Source: JAGOTP01 sp964567995
GTDB lineage: Bacteria; Patescibacteriota; Patescibacteriia; 2-12-FULL-60-25
NCBI GenBank assembly: GCA_964567995.1
Contig: CAZMOB010000001.1
Coordinates: 248,001 to 312,000 of the forward strand
Reading direction: 5' to 3'
Length of the DNA stretch: 64,000 nt
Part shown: piece by piece, positions 1 through 7,366 of the stretch
Layout of the letters: every line of letters starts with the position of its first letter
Numbering within the stretch: the stretch's first letter is position 1
The notes under the pieces: generated by a model
The model's database searches: none
What the model was told of the DNA's origin: nothing
What the model saw: the letters and a program-made list of their open reading frames with translations, nothing else
Program-made: the position numbers and the translations under genes

Positions 1-2
1 TA

Positions 3-185
3 TCTCGCTTTGCGGCGCGTCCAGAAACCTACGTTGAACGTGGAGATATCATTGGCTATTCCGGTGGTCGGCCGGGGGATCAGGGCGCAGGGCTTTCAAC
101 GGGTCCTCACCTTCACTTTGAAGTCCGTCAGGGCGGAATTCCTGTAAATCCAGAGAATTTTTTGCCAGAATTGGTGGAACTTTAA
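3..185 (+). CDS. M23-family peptidase, C-terminal fragment
   Basis: The reading frame enters from the left edge and ends at a TAA at 183. The visible 60 residues include GDIIGYSG, then STGPHLHFEVR and a proline/asparagine-rich end. The HLHF motif supplies one of the zinc ligands of the M23 (lysostaphin-like) metallopeptidases, which cut peptide cross-links in peptidoglycan. The GxSTGPHLHFEVR block is very characteristic of the family's C-terminal end. The N-terminus, any signal peptide and the first zinc ligands lie outside the window, so location and substrate cannot be read here. The following 200 bp have no convincing gene and lead into a GC-rich gene of different composition. Confidence 0.88.
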   Translation, partial: SRFAARPETYVERGDIIGYSGGRPGDQGAGLSTGPHLHFEVRQGGIPVNPENFLPELVEL

Positions 186-394
186 GGAGATATTGGCTCA
201 ACCTAGACAAAAAGCCGAAAATATGGCAGAGTGCTGGGTTAGCTTTGAGCCTGAAAGGCCTTGAGCTGACCCGTTCTTTTGTCAGTCCGAGCGGATGAAA
301 GAGAGTGAAGTTGCTTTGATTTTGATAAAGCCTCTTCAGATTTTTCATTCGCTCAGACTGGCTCGAATTCAATTTCAACGCATGGAGGCCCCCG

Positions 395-1396
395 ATGTTC
401 GTCCGTCGACTCGCTGTTCTTGCCCTCTCCCTCGCTGCGCTCTGCGGGTCGTCGGTTGCCATTGCGCAGCCGGTTTCCGCCGCCCAGCCCGCCGTCCCGG
501 CTCTGCCGGACGCGCGTTCCATCCAGGCGACGTGCGGCTCTCTGCCGCCGATCGACCGTCCCGTCCCGCCGACGGCGCAGGCTCACCTGAGCTACATCCG
601 GGCAGGGATCGCGGCCAACGCCGCTTTCTCCCGTCCGGACTTCCCTCAGGCGCTGGCGCTCTACTGGGAAGCGTACGCCCAGGAGCAGACGACTGAGGTG
701 GTCGAGCGCCTGAGGGCCACCCTCGGGCTCGTGACCGCCACGGTCCCGCTCGATCGCCGCTGCGCGATCGTGGCGTGCCTGGTGCATCGCACCACGGGTG
801 CCGAGCGGCAGTCGCTCGAGGAGCTGCGGAACCAGTGCAACGCGCAGACGGCGGTTCATCCGGTGCCGGTGCAGACCTTCTCGCTCACGTCCGAGGAGCG
901 CGCCGCGCTCACCCTCGACGTGACCCTCCACGAGCGCTCACGCCGCGAGGGCGCGCTCGACATCAGGCCCGGCAACGAGTGGCGCCTTCCCGAGAGCTAC
1001 CGCGCCGCGCTCGACCAGGCCGTTCGAAGCTACCGGCGCATCAACCTAGGCCTCACCAGGCCGCCGCTGACTCCGGGTCGGAGCCCCCTCAGCTGGGCGC
1101 TCCACGCTGCGGGGGCCGGCATCGGGGTCGTTAGTCTCGTAGCCGCCGCCATTCTCGGCGTGGAGTGCGACGAGAACAACCAGACTACGGAAGACGCCAA
1201 CGCGGGTCGCACCGCCACCGGCGTCAACCGTGACAACCTCGCCACGGCGCGCAGCGTCTGCCCCGCCGCCAACGTCATGGCGGTCGTCGGTGGTGCGGCG
1301 CTCGTCGCGACCGGCATCTCGTTCGGCCTGACCCTGCCCCGCAGCCAGCCCGGACGCACCAGCGCCCTCGGCGCGTCGGTCACTATCGAGTTCTGA
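395..1396 (+). CDS. GC-rich secreted/anchored protein of unknown function
   Basis: I do not recognise a family. The 333-residue product starts with a basic-hydrophobic signal peptide (about residues 1-25, ending ..VAIAQP). A largely helical, Arg/Ala/Glu-rich region with several cysteines follows. There is a hydrophobic segment near residues 232-255, a short cysteine/asparagine-rich loop and a second hydrophobic segment near 288-310. A GGAGG Shine-Dalgarno stands 8 nt before the ATG. Its strongly GC-rich codon choice contrasts with the neighbouring dusB. A perfect 12-bp terminator hairpin follows. The overall look (signal peptide, two C-terminal hydrophobic segments, high Ala/Arg) resembles secreted proteins of high-GC, myxobacteria-like genomes; that comparison is an impression. 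Expression as a single-gene unit is inferred. Confidence 0.75.
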   Translation: MFVRRLAVLALSLAALCGSSVAIAQPVSAAQPAVPALPDARSIQATCGSLPPIDRPVPPTAQAHLSYIRAGIAANAAFSRPDFPQALALYWEAYAQEQTTEVVERLRATLGLVTATVPLDRRCAIVACLVHRTTGAERQSLEELRNQCNAQTAVHPVPVQTFSLTSEERAALTLDVTLHERSRREGALDIRPGNEWRLPESYRAALDQAVRSYRRINLGLTRPPLTPGRSPLSWALHAAGAGIGVVSLVAAAILGVECDENNQTTEDANAGRTATGVNRDNLATARSVCPAANVMAVVGGAALVATGISFGLTLPRSQPGRTSALGASVTIEF

Positions 1397-1452
1397 CGAA
1401 CTCACCCACGCTCGCTCGTTTTCCCGAGCGCGGGTGCCACCAGGAAAACAGC

Positions 1453-1485
1453 GCCGGACCATCCCTTAGGAAAGGATGGTCCGGC
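1453..1485 (+). terminator. Perfect 12-bp hairpin terminator
   Basis: Left arm GCCGGACCATCC (1453-1464), 9-nt loop, exact reverse complement at 474-485 of the same kilobase (1474-1485), then ATTTGCGTTT. It follows the GC-rich gene ending at 1396 and separates it from the convergent dusB. Confidence 0.75.
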
Positions 1486-1513
1486 ATTTGCGTTTCAGCG
1501 ATTCGGTTGTTCA

Positions 1514-2554
1514 CTACTCTTCCAGAGTACAACCATTCGCACCTGCTAATTCTGTGTCTACGATATTTTGTATTGATTCAAAGCGGTGCGTACCGGTTCC
1601 GGCTGAAAGCTCATCTAAAATCTGTTCCAGCTCCGTCAGTGTTTGAATACGCACCAGCTTACTCCGTAATTCTTTAAATTCACTCGCCCCTTTGAAGTAC
1701 CACGGTAAGTGTTTACGTAGTTTTACGAGTCCGCGCTCACCATAGTGCTCGACTTGTGATCGCGCATGTTCACGAACGGTTGCAATTTTTTCCGTCAGCG
1801 TTGGTTCCGGTACGATTTCACCGGTTTTTAAATACGTTTCCATCCGCTGAAAGATCCAGGGATTGCCCAAGGCTCCACGACCAAGCAAAACGCCATCCGC
1901 TCCGGAGCGTCGCAAGGCTTCTTTGGCGAGCTCGGGTGTCGTGATGTCGCCGTTGACGAGAAAGGGGACATGAGGAACTTGCGCCCGGGCTTCTCCGACA
2001 CGATCCCAGTTCGCAACGCCGCTGTACCCTTGTTCTTTGGTTCGACCATGTAAGGAAATCAATTCTGCACCCGCATCTGCAACAACTTTCACAAACTCCA
2101 AACAGTCCGTGTCCTTATTCCAGCCAAGTCGCGTCTTCACGCTGATCGGCACCGAGACAGCTGCCTTCATGGCTTTGATGATCGCTGTGGCGCGTTCTGG
2201 ATCACGAATCAGAGAAGCACCATTAAAATTGTGGACAATGTTGTAAACCGGACAGCCCATGTTGATATCGATGCCATCCGGATGGAATTTTTCTTCGATG
2301 ATGCGCGCCGCTTCCGCCATGGTGTGTGGATCGCTGCCAAATATCTGTTGGATGAGGGGACGTTCACGATCATCAGATTCGGCCATCTTGAGGGTTTTTT
2401 CGTTCAAGCGAACAACGGCCTCGGACGAGACCATCTCACGAAACATCATCGGCGCTTTATGCTCTTTACAGATAAGACAAAACGGCAGATCGGTCATATC
2501 AGCCATCGGAGCGAGTGCCACCAAGGGTTTCGCTACTTCTTTCCAATTAAGCAT
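1514..2554 (-). CDS. dusB: tRNA-dihydrouridine synthase
   Basis: Flavoenzyme that reduces uridine to dihydrouridine in the D-loop of tRNA. The 346-residue protein has the TIM-barrel Dus signature: LAPMADMTDLPF near the N-terminus, MFREMVSSEAV, the active-site block DINMGCPVYNI, the VKTRLGW segment, LISLHGRTKEQGYSG, FLVNGDI and GVLLGRGALGNPW. The catalytic cysteine is in MGCP. I chose the ATG at 2554 because homology begins at once with MLNWKEV. The longer frame to 2701 would run through a terminator-like palindrome and into the next gene. Length and domain order are normal for DusB. A small C-terminal helical domain (about residues 250-346) is present. Confidence 0.93.
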   Translation of the reverse strand: MLNWKEVAKPLVALAPMADMTDLPFCLICKEHKAPMMFREMVSSEAVVRLNEKTLKMAESDDRERPLIQQIFGSDPHTMAEAARIIEEKFHPDGIDINMGCPVYNIVHNFNGASLIRDPERATAIIKAMKAAVSVPISVKTRLGWNKDTDCLEFVKVVADAGAELISLHGRTKEQGYSGVANWDRVGEARAQVPHVPFLVNGDITTPELAKEALRRSGADGVLLGRGALGNPWIFQRMETYLKTGEIVPEPTLTEKIATVREHARSQVEHYGERGLVKLRKHLPWYFKGASEFKELRSKLVRIQTLTELEQILDELSAGTGTHRFESIQNIVDTELAGANGCTLEE

Positions 2555-2613
2555 CGCGCGAGTATAGAAAAATTTGGGTAAAAAAACAAGCCGAAGGGCT
2601 GTAAAAATGCGTC

Positions 2614-2662
2614 GAGCGCGTCGCTGGAGTTCGTGGAGGTGCCACGTACCGGCGACGCGCTC
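2614..2662 (-). terminator. Two-level palindrome after the GC-rich gene
   Basis: Outer arms GAGCGCGTCGC (2614-2624) and its exact complement (2652-2662) enclose a second hairpin CGTGG/CCACG (2632-2646). It lies immediately 3' of the minus-strand gene at 2673-3227 and upstream of dusB. Confidence 0.6.
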
Positions 2663-2672
2663 AGGGCGTGCG

Positions 2673-3227
2673 TTACTCTGTGGGCTGGTAGAAGGTCCCA
2701 CAGTTGTTGCGGACTGCGTTGACGCGGTCTACACAGACCTGGTTCTCCACGTAGCCCTCACGGGCATGCGCGAGCTCCAGGTGGCAGCTCTGGACGGTGG
2801 CTCCGGCCGTGGCGACGCCACCTTGAAGCCGTGCGAGCTGAGCGGCGAGTTCTCTCGTCTGTCCCTGTTCCAGCGCGAGCCGGTAGAGGGCGTTGTCTCG
2901 CTCCTGCTTCAGTCGGGCGTTCTCGGTATTGTACTTGGAGAACACCGACCGCAGGGCGAGGGACCCTTCGTGTACCCAGCCCTTGTCCTGGTACGACCAA
3001 CGGGCTCCCAGGGCTGAAAGCAGTCCCAGGAGAACCCACCACTTGCTGGTTCCTTTCAAGAACTCCAGGGCCAGGATGGCCAGGTTCTGGCAAAACCAGA
3101 CGAGGATGTATCTCATCTGGTCACCGAGCGTGTCATGCGACATCGTCTTCGGCGGCGGGATCTCGAGCGGCGCCAGCCCGACCAGCGGGATGGCCACCGT
3201 CTGCGTAACGGAGGGATCGGTGTTCAC
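2673..3227 (-). CDS. GC-rich membrane protein with coiled coil, unknown function
   Basis: Unrecognised 184-residue protein. After about 38 residues there are two closely spaced hydrophobic segments (YILVWFCQNLAILALEF and WWVLLGLLSALGARW). A charged, heptad-like region follows (about residues 95-140, rich in Glu/Arg/Leu/Gln, probably coiled coil). The tail carries three cysteines (SCHLEL, QVCVDR, NNCGTF). I use the GTG at 3227, which has AAAGGA a suitable distance upstream. GC-rich coding and a two-level palindrome at its 3' end put it in the same class as the other GC-rich single genes in this window. The topology suggests a membrane-anchored protein with an extended helical tail; role unknown. 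Confidence 0.7.
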   Translation of the reverse strand: MNTDPSVTQTVAIPLVGLAPLEIPPPKTMSHDTLGDQMRYILVWFCQNLAILALEFLKGTSKWWVLLGLLSALGARWSYQDKGWVHEGSLALRSVFSKYNTENARLKQERDNALYRLALEQGQTRELAAQLARLQGGVATAGATVQSCHLELAHAREGYVENQVCVDRVNAVRNNCGTFYQPTE

Positions 3228-3503
3228 GGGTGCTCGTCCTTTCCCAGGTCCTGTAACAGAGCCTGAGCGTAGAAGGTTCGTAGATGATGCGTACGGCGGG
3301 CTTTCTGAGCGAAATTGGCCACTCGGGGGGCTATTCCTTGTTCAGAAAGACCGGCCAGTGTAGCGTCTTTCCCCGATTTTGTCCAGTTGTTTAAAGGCAA
3401 ATGACAGGTGGAAAATATCTTAAATTTTGTCCGCCTCTTCGGGGACAAAAGCGGCTTTTTGGCTTGATCTAGCAAAATAGGGGATTTGTCTTAAAAAGCA
3501 GTC

Positions 3504-3547
3504 AGGCGCCTGGAGTAGTCGTGGAGAGTCCACGGTCCCGAGCGCCT
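3504..3547 (-). terminator. Nested palindrome in the 3228-3597 intergenic stretch
   Basis: AGGCGC (3504-3509) pairs with GCGCCT (3542-3547) and an inner stem CGTGGA/TCCACG sits between. It is directly 3' of the small cysteine-rich gene on the minus strand. The rest of 3228-3503 contains no convincing gene; it would include the promoter of the 2673-3227 gene. Confidence 0.5.
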
Positions 3548-3597
3548 TGCGTCACCTCTTTCTTCCGGAGTGAGTTACCGGTGTTGTGTGGTTGTTG

Positions 3598-3834
3598 TCA
3601 GGGGAAGGGGTTCCCGATGTGCGGCTGGCACCAGCCCATGGAGTTCAGGAGCAAGCCGTGGCAGTTGCACACGCACCCCATGTCACGGCAGGTCCTGACG
3701 CACTCCTCGCGGCCGACGTACACACTGTTCGTGGCCCTGAGCAGCTTCATCTGGTTGTCTTGTCTCCAGATGATTGCGATCCCTACGAGGAAGGTCGCAG
3801 CGATCAGTACCATCAACCACGGGTATTTCTTCAT
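3598..3834 (-). CDS. Small membrane-anchored cysteine-rich protein
   Basis: 78 residues beginning MKKYPWLMVLIAATFLVGIAI, a signal anchor or uncleaved signal peptide. A hydrophilic part with seven cysteines follows: EECVRTCRDMGCVCNCHG, then GWCQPH. The spacing C-x3-C-x3-C-x-C-x-C is suggestive of disulphide bonding outside the membrane or metal binding; no named family is recognised. The ATG at 3834 has an AAGGGG-like ribosome-binding site about 10 nt upstream. It is divergent from uvrB and has a nested palindrome downstream. The longer open frame to 4140 runs into uvrB and was not used. Confidence 0.65.
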   Translation of the reverse strand: MKKYPWLMVLIAATFLVGIAIIWRQDNQMKLLRATNSVYVGREECVRTCRDMGCVCNCHGLLLNSMGWCQPHIGNPFP

Positions 3835-3948
3835 TTGCTCGTTACCCCTTTGTCTACCGGACGCCTTATCCGGATCGACAGACAAATGTATTATAAGTCT
3901 TTCTCCTTGTCCATTGGCTTGTCCGTCTGATCCCTGTAGCATAGATCC

Positions 3949-6036
3949 ATGTCCAAATTCGTCTTGAAATCGCCCTATCAGCCTTCCGGTGACCAGCCGG
4001 AAGCGATCAAGCAGCTGATTACAGGGATCGAACAGAAGGAACGCTTCCAGACGCTCTTGGGGGCGACGGGTACCGGAAAGACGTTCACGATTGCGAACGT
4101 GGTTCAGGCGATCCAAAAACCGACGCTCGTGATTGCGCATAACAAAACCTTAGCGGCGCAGTTGTGTAACGAGTTCCGAGCGTTCTTTCCGGATAATGCC
4201 GTTGAGTATTTCGTTTCATACTACGACTACTATCAGCCAGAAGCCTATATCGCTCGGACCGATACCTACATCGAAAAGGAAGCGATGATCAACCAGGAGA
4301 TTGATCGGCTACGACATGCAGCGACTCAGGCGCTGCTGACGCGTAAAGATGTTTTGATTGTTGCGTCTGTGTCTTGTATCTACGGTCTTGGAGCTCCGGA
4401 AGCATACGAAAAAACGATCTTGCATGTGGAGCTCGGGTCGAATGTCGTGCGTGATCAAGTCTTGGAGCGTTTGATCGCCATGCAGTTCAATCGCACAACG
4501 GCTGACCTGACGCGTGGGACGTTCCGTTCACGTGGCGAGGTGCTCGAACTCATGCCGGCCAACGAAGAAGTGGTCTACCGCATCGAGTCACCCCGCGGGA
4601 TTGTCGAGCGGATTATGAAAATGGATCAGGTCAGCAAGAAGATCGAAAAGGAACAGCCGGATCTCTGGGTCTTTCCTGCGAAACATTTTATTACGCTTGG
4701 TCCAGAGCGTGAGCGTGCCTTGCGATTGATCCGGGAAGAGCTGAAAGAGCGCTTGGACTATTTTGAGGCGAACGGCAAGCTCTTGGAGGCAGAACGCTTG
4801 GAGCGCAAAACACACTACGATCTGGAAATGATCGAGAACGTCGGGTATTGCAATGGAATTGAGAACTATTCTCAACCAATGTCCGGTCGACCACGTGGGG
4901 AAGCGCCCGATACCTTGTTCTCCTATTTCCCTAAGGATTTTTTGTTAGTCATCGATGAATCACACGTCACGGTTCCACAATTGGGTGGGATGTACGAAGG
5001 TGACCGTTCCCGTAAATCGACTCTCATCGAGCATGGCTTTCGTCTGCCGTCAGCCGCTGATAACCGGCCACTCCAGTTCAGCGAACTTCAAGAAAAAATG
5101 AACCAGGTGATTTTTGTATCAGCGACGCCAGGGCAATTCGAACTTCAGAATTCCACACAGATCGTCGAACAGGTGATTCGTCCGACGGGTTTGGTCGATC
5201 CGGAAGTCTTGATTCGTCCAGTCACGCCGCATGGGTCAGATGTGGGGCAGGTCCAGGATCTGTTGGAGCGTTTGCAGCCAGTTATTGATCGTGATGAACG
5301 TATTCTCGTGACGACGCTGACCAAAAAGATGGCCGAAGATCTCACCGAGTACATGAAAGAACGAAAGTTCAAGGTCAGTTACTTGCATAGTGATATTGAT
5401 ACGGTCGAGCGCTTGGAGATTTTGTCCGAGTTCCGCAAGGGGACGTATGACATCATCGTTGGGGTGAACTTGCTGCGTGAAGGTCTCGACTTGCCGGAAG
5501 TCGCGCTGGTCGCAATTATGGATGCGGACAAAGAAGGCTTCTTACGTTCTGAGACCTCGCTCATTCAGACGATCGGGCGTGCAGCGCGTAACGTGCGAGG
5601 ACAGGTTATTCTGTACGCTGATAATATGACGGGTTCGATGACGCGAGCCTTAGCAGAGACGGATCGTCGTCGGACGAAGCAATTAGCGTACAACGAGAAA
5701 TATAATATTACCCCTAAGACGATTCGTAAGGCGCATCAGGATGTCTTGGCGATGCTTGGCTTACAGACGGCAGCAGAAAAAGATGTGAAGGAAATTTTGA
5801 AATTAGAATTGGGCGCTGAAACGCACAGCTTACTTGAAGTGAAAAAGAAGAAAGAGAAAGAGATGAAAGAAGCCGCGCGCAATTTGGAATTCGAATTAGC
5901 GGCGATTTTGCGCGATGAGCTAACGATCTTGGACAAAGAAATTAAGAAACGCGAAAAGGGGAGTCCGTTACCCGACAAAGAACGAGCGGCTGTAGAGAAA
6001 AAGAAACGACCGGTGCGCCATGGTCGAGCTCGATAG
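3949..6036 (+). CDS. uvrB: UvrABC system protein B
   Basis: Damage-recognition helicase of nucleotide excision repair. It receives DNA from UvrA and recruits UvrC. The 695-residue protein has Walker A GATGTGKT near residue 39-46 and the damage-clamping beta-hairpin region around VSYYDYYQPEAYI. It also has VIDESHV (Walker B), LVTTLTKKMAEDLTEY, GVNLLREGLDLPEV and LIQTIGRAARN (helicase motifs V/VI), and a C-terminal UVR motif near 620-655 that contacts UvrC. Length is typical. The ATG at 3949 begins with the conserved FxLxSPYQPSGDQPEAI block almost immediately. A -10-like TAGCAT ends only 6 nt before the ATG, so the transcript may be leaderless. Confidence 0.98.
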   Translation: MSKFVLKSPYQPSGDQPEAIKQLITGIEQKERFQTLLGATGTGKTFTIANVVQAIQKPTLVIAHNKTLAAQLCNEFRAFFPDNAVEYFVSYYDYYQPEAYIARTDTYIEKEAMINQEIDRLRHAATQALLTRKDVLIVASVSCIYGLGAPEAYEKTILHVELGSNVVRDQVLERLIAMQFNRTTADLTRGTFRSRGEVLELMPANEEVVYRIESPRGIVERIMKMDQVSKKIEKEQPDLWVFPAKHFITLGPERERALRLIREELKERLDYFEANGKLLEAERLERKTHYDLEMIENVGYCNGIENYSQPMSGRPRGEAPDTLFSYFPKDFLLVIDESHVTVPQLGGMYEGDRSRKSTLIEHGFRLPSAADNRPLQFSELQEKMNQVIFVSATPGQFELQNSTQIVEQVIRPTGLVDPEVLIRPVTPHGSDVGQVQDLLERLQPVIDRDERILVTTLTKKMAEDLTEYMKERKFKVSYLHSDIDTVERLEILSEFRKGTYDIIVGVNLLREGLDLPEVALVAIMDADKEGFLRSETSLIQTIGRAARNVRGQVILYADNMTGSMTRALAETDRRRTKQLAYNEKYNITPKTIRKAHQDVLAMLGLQTAAEKDVKEILKLELGAETHSLLEVKKKKEKEMKEAARNLEFELAAILRDELTILDKEIKKREKGSPLPDKERAAVEKKKRPVRHGRAR

Positions 6037-6057
6037 AGTATTGAAAAAAAGGGAAGG

Positions 6058-6118
6058 AGCACCGGGCGCTGAAGGGGTGCGGAGGACTCGTCGAGGGTGA
6101 CGAGTCGCGCCCGGTGCT
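6058..6118. terminator. Cruciform-like double palindrome between convergent genes
   Basis: Outer arms AGCACCGGGCGC (6058-6069) and exact complement (6107-6118); inner arms GACTCGTC (6085-6092) and GACGAGTC (6099-6106). It serves the 3' end of uvrB and overlaps the stop codon of the convergent gene at 6117. Confidence 0.7.
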
Positions 6119-6599
6119 AGTGCGAGGAGCGGACGTCGAGGCGTCCACGCAGCGAGAGGAGAGGGTAGGTCTTGTCAACGAAGCGATTGCGCTGCCAGGC
6201 CATTCTCACGTCGATGGTGACGCCCTTCTTCATGTCGGACCGACTGCTCACGAGAGACGCCATCACGAAACCCAGAAGCGGGATTGTGTAGCCCGGCATG
6301 TCGATGACGGCTGCGGTGGCACTGGTGGGATCGAAGGTGGCGCTTACGCTATCGCGCCTGTCGCCACGACTCCTCGCTTCGATGGTGAAGCGGCCATTCT
6401 GCGGTGACCGCGTCATCCTGTACGTCCAGCGGGTAAGGCAGGTGATCATCCCTCGATGATCGACGAGACCCTTCTCCTTCGGGTATTGGTCCGTGATGTG
6501 TGTGACGGCACGTGCGACTGCCTCGGCGACTTTCTGGTCACTGAAGACCTGCATCGAGCCGCTGTTCTGGGCGCTGAATCTTTGTCGTCTTTTGGGCAA
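6117..6599 (-). CDS. GC-rich protein of unknown function
   Basis: Unrecognised. I place the start at a TTG at 6599 because AAGGAG lies 7 nt upstream and the reading then starts MPKRRQRFSAQNSGS. A later ATG at 6554 lacks a Shine-Dalgarno. The 160-residue product has a soluble alpha/beta look, with a hydrophobic, possibly buried or membrane-associated stretch near the C-terminus (AAVIDMPGYTIPLLGFVMASLV). It then ends in an Arg-rich tail. No signal peptide is evident. It is followed 3' by the double palindrome shared with uvrB and preceded by another GC-rich gene on the same strand, with its own palindrome between them. Separate transcription units seem likely. Confidence 0.55.
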   Translation of the reverse strand: MPKRRQRFSAQNSGSMQVFSDQKVAEAVARAVTHITDQYPKEKGLVDHRGMITCLTRWTYRMTRSPQNGRFTIEARSRGDRRDSVSATFDPTSATAAVIDMPGYTIPLLGFVMASLVSSRSDMKKGVTIDVRMAWQRNRFVDKTYPLLSLRGRLDVRSSH

Positions 6600-6684
6600 G
6601 GCTCTCTCCTTCTGTCTGATTCCGATCGGTGCGAGATGCGACCGATGCGCGCCCACCTTACCCTCAGACGCCCAGATACGACAA

Positions 6685-6715
6685 TGGGACCCCTTTGGAG
6701 AACGGCGGGGTCCCA
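6685..6715 (-). terminator. 9-bp palindrome after the 6750-7223 gene
   Basis: TGGGACCCC (6685-6693) and GGGGTCCCA (6707-6715) form a perfect stem with a 13-nt loop, between two co-directional minus-strand GC-rich genes. Confidence 0.6.
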
Positions 6716-6749
6716 GAGCCGTGCGGCGCGCGAGTAAGGCGCGACGACT

Positions 6750-7223
6750 TTATTTACCTAGCATTTCTGTAGGCATATCTTCACCATGCCGCGTGATCCC
6801 CAGACTGCCCTTAAAGATGTGTACGTCACCTATAGGCTGTTTGATATCCGTGGGTAGATCCCAAATCATTGGTTCGGGCAGAAGAAACTTCCAGCCGAGG
6901 CTCGACAGGAAGATGAGAATCACGAGGTCTGTGAAGGAGAGTCCGTCCACTCCATGGCAGATGATGCGGTGCTCGCGCATGATGAGGCTTAGTTCACGTT
7001 TGTCGTGTTCATCGCGTTCATCCATCAGGATCCGGATCTTCCAGGGGTTTATTTCGTCTCGGTCCAGCCAGAGCTTGGTCACGATGCGTTGGAGCGCGTA
7101 GACCGGATTCGTATCGCTTCGTCTCATGACGAGAGGTGGGATGAACCCCCTCCCTCTGAAGTGGAAAACGCTTCTAACGGCGTGTTCGAGTAGTTGTCGC
7201 TCGGACGGTGTAAGACGACGCAT
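6750..7223 (-). CDS. Unknown protein with internal hydrophobic segment
   Basis: 157 residues from the ATG at 7223, which is preceded by AAGGAG 7 nt upstream; that ribosome-binding site decides the start over the ATG at 7256. The N-terminal half is charged and helical (MRRLTPSERQLLEHAVRSVFHF; LDRDEINPWKIRILMDERDEHDKREL). A central hydrophobic run follows (GLSFTDLVILIFLSSLGWKFLL), then a short C-terminal tail. No family is recognised. Neighbours are another GC-rich gene downstream and divergent dnaG upstream. The conserved-looking DERDEHDKREL segment could be functional but I cannot assign it. Confidence 0.55.
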   Translation of the reverse strand: MRRLTPSERQLLEHAVRSVFHFRGRGFIPPLVMRRSDTNPVYALQRIVTKLWLDRDEINPWKIRILMDERDEHDKRELSLIMREHRIICHGVDGLSFTDLVILIFLSSLGWKFLLPEPMIWDLPTDIKQPIGDVHIFKGSLGITRHGEDMPTEMLGK

Positions 7224-7366
7224 CCCTCTCTCCTTCGGGTGAATCATCACCCTCATTCGTTGTAGACTGTTTGTAACAGAATATTTCCTCCTTGGCTAGT
7301 CTGACGATTCGTGCCCGTTTTCGGTTCCTGTGCTACGTTCTGTCTAACCGTTCTTCTTTTGTTCCC

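Noticed and set aside
353..931. 192-residue open frame on the minus strand
   Set aside because: It is antisense to the signal-peptide gene at 395; the sequence is Arg-rich, low in hydrophobic order and typical of GC-rich shadow frames.
2555..2701. 49-residue extension of DusB
   Set aside because: Runs through a two-level palindrome and the neighbouring gene's 3' end; DusB homology begins at 2554.
3224..3475. 83-residue minus-strand frame upstream of the coiled-coil gene
   Set aside because: No ribosome-binding site, no motif, and it overlaps the likely promoter of 2673-3227.
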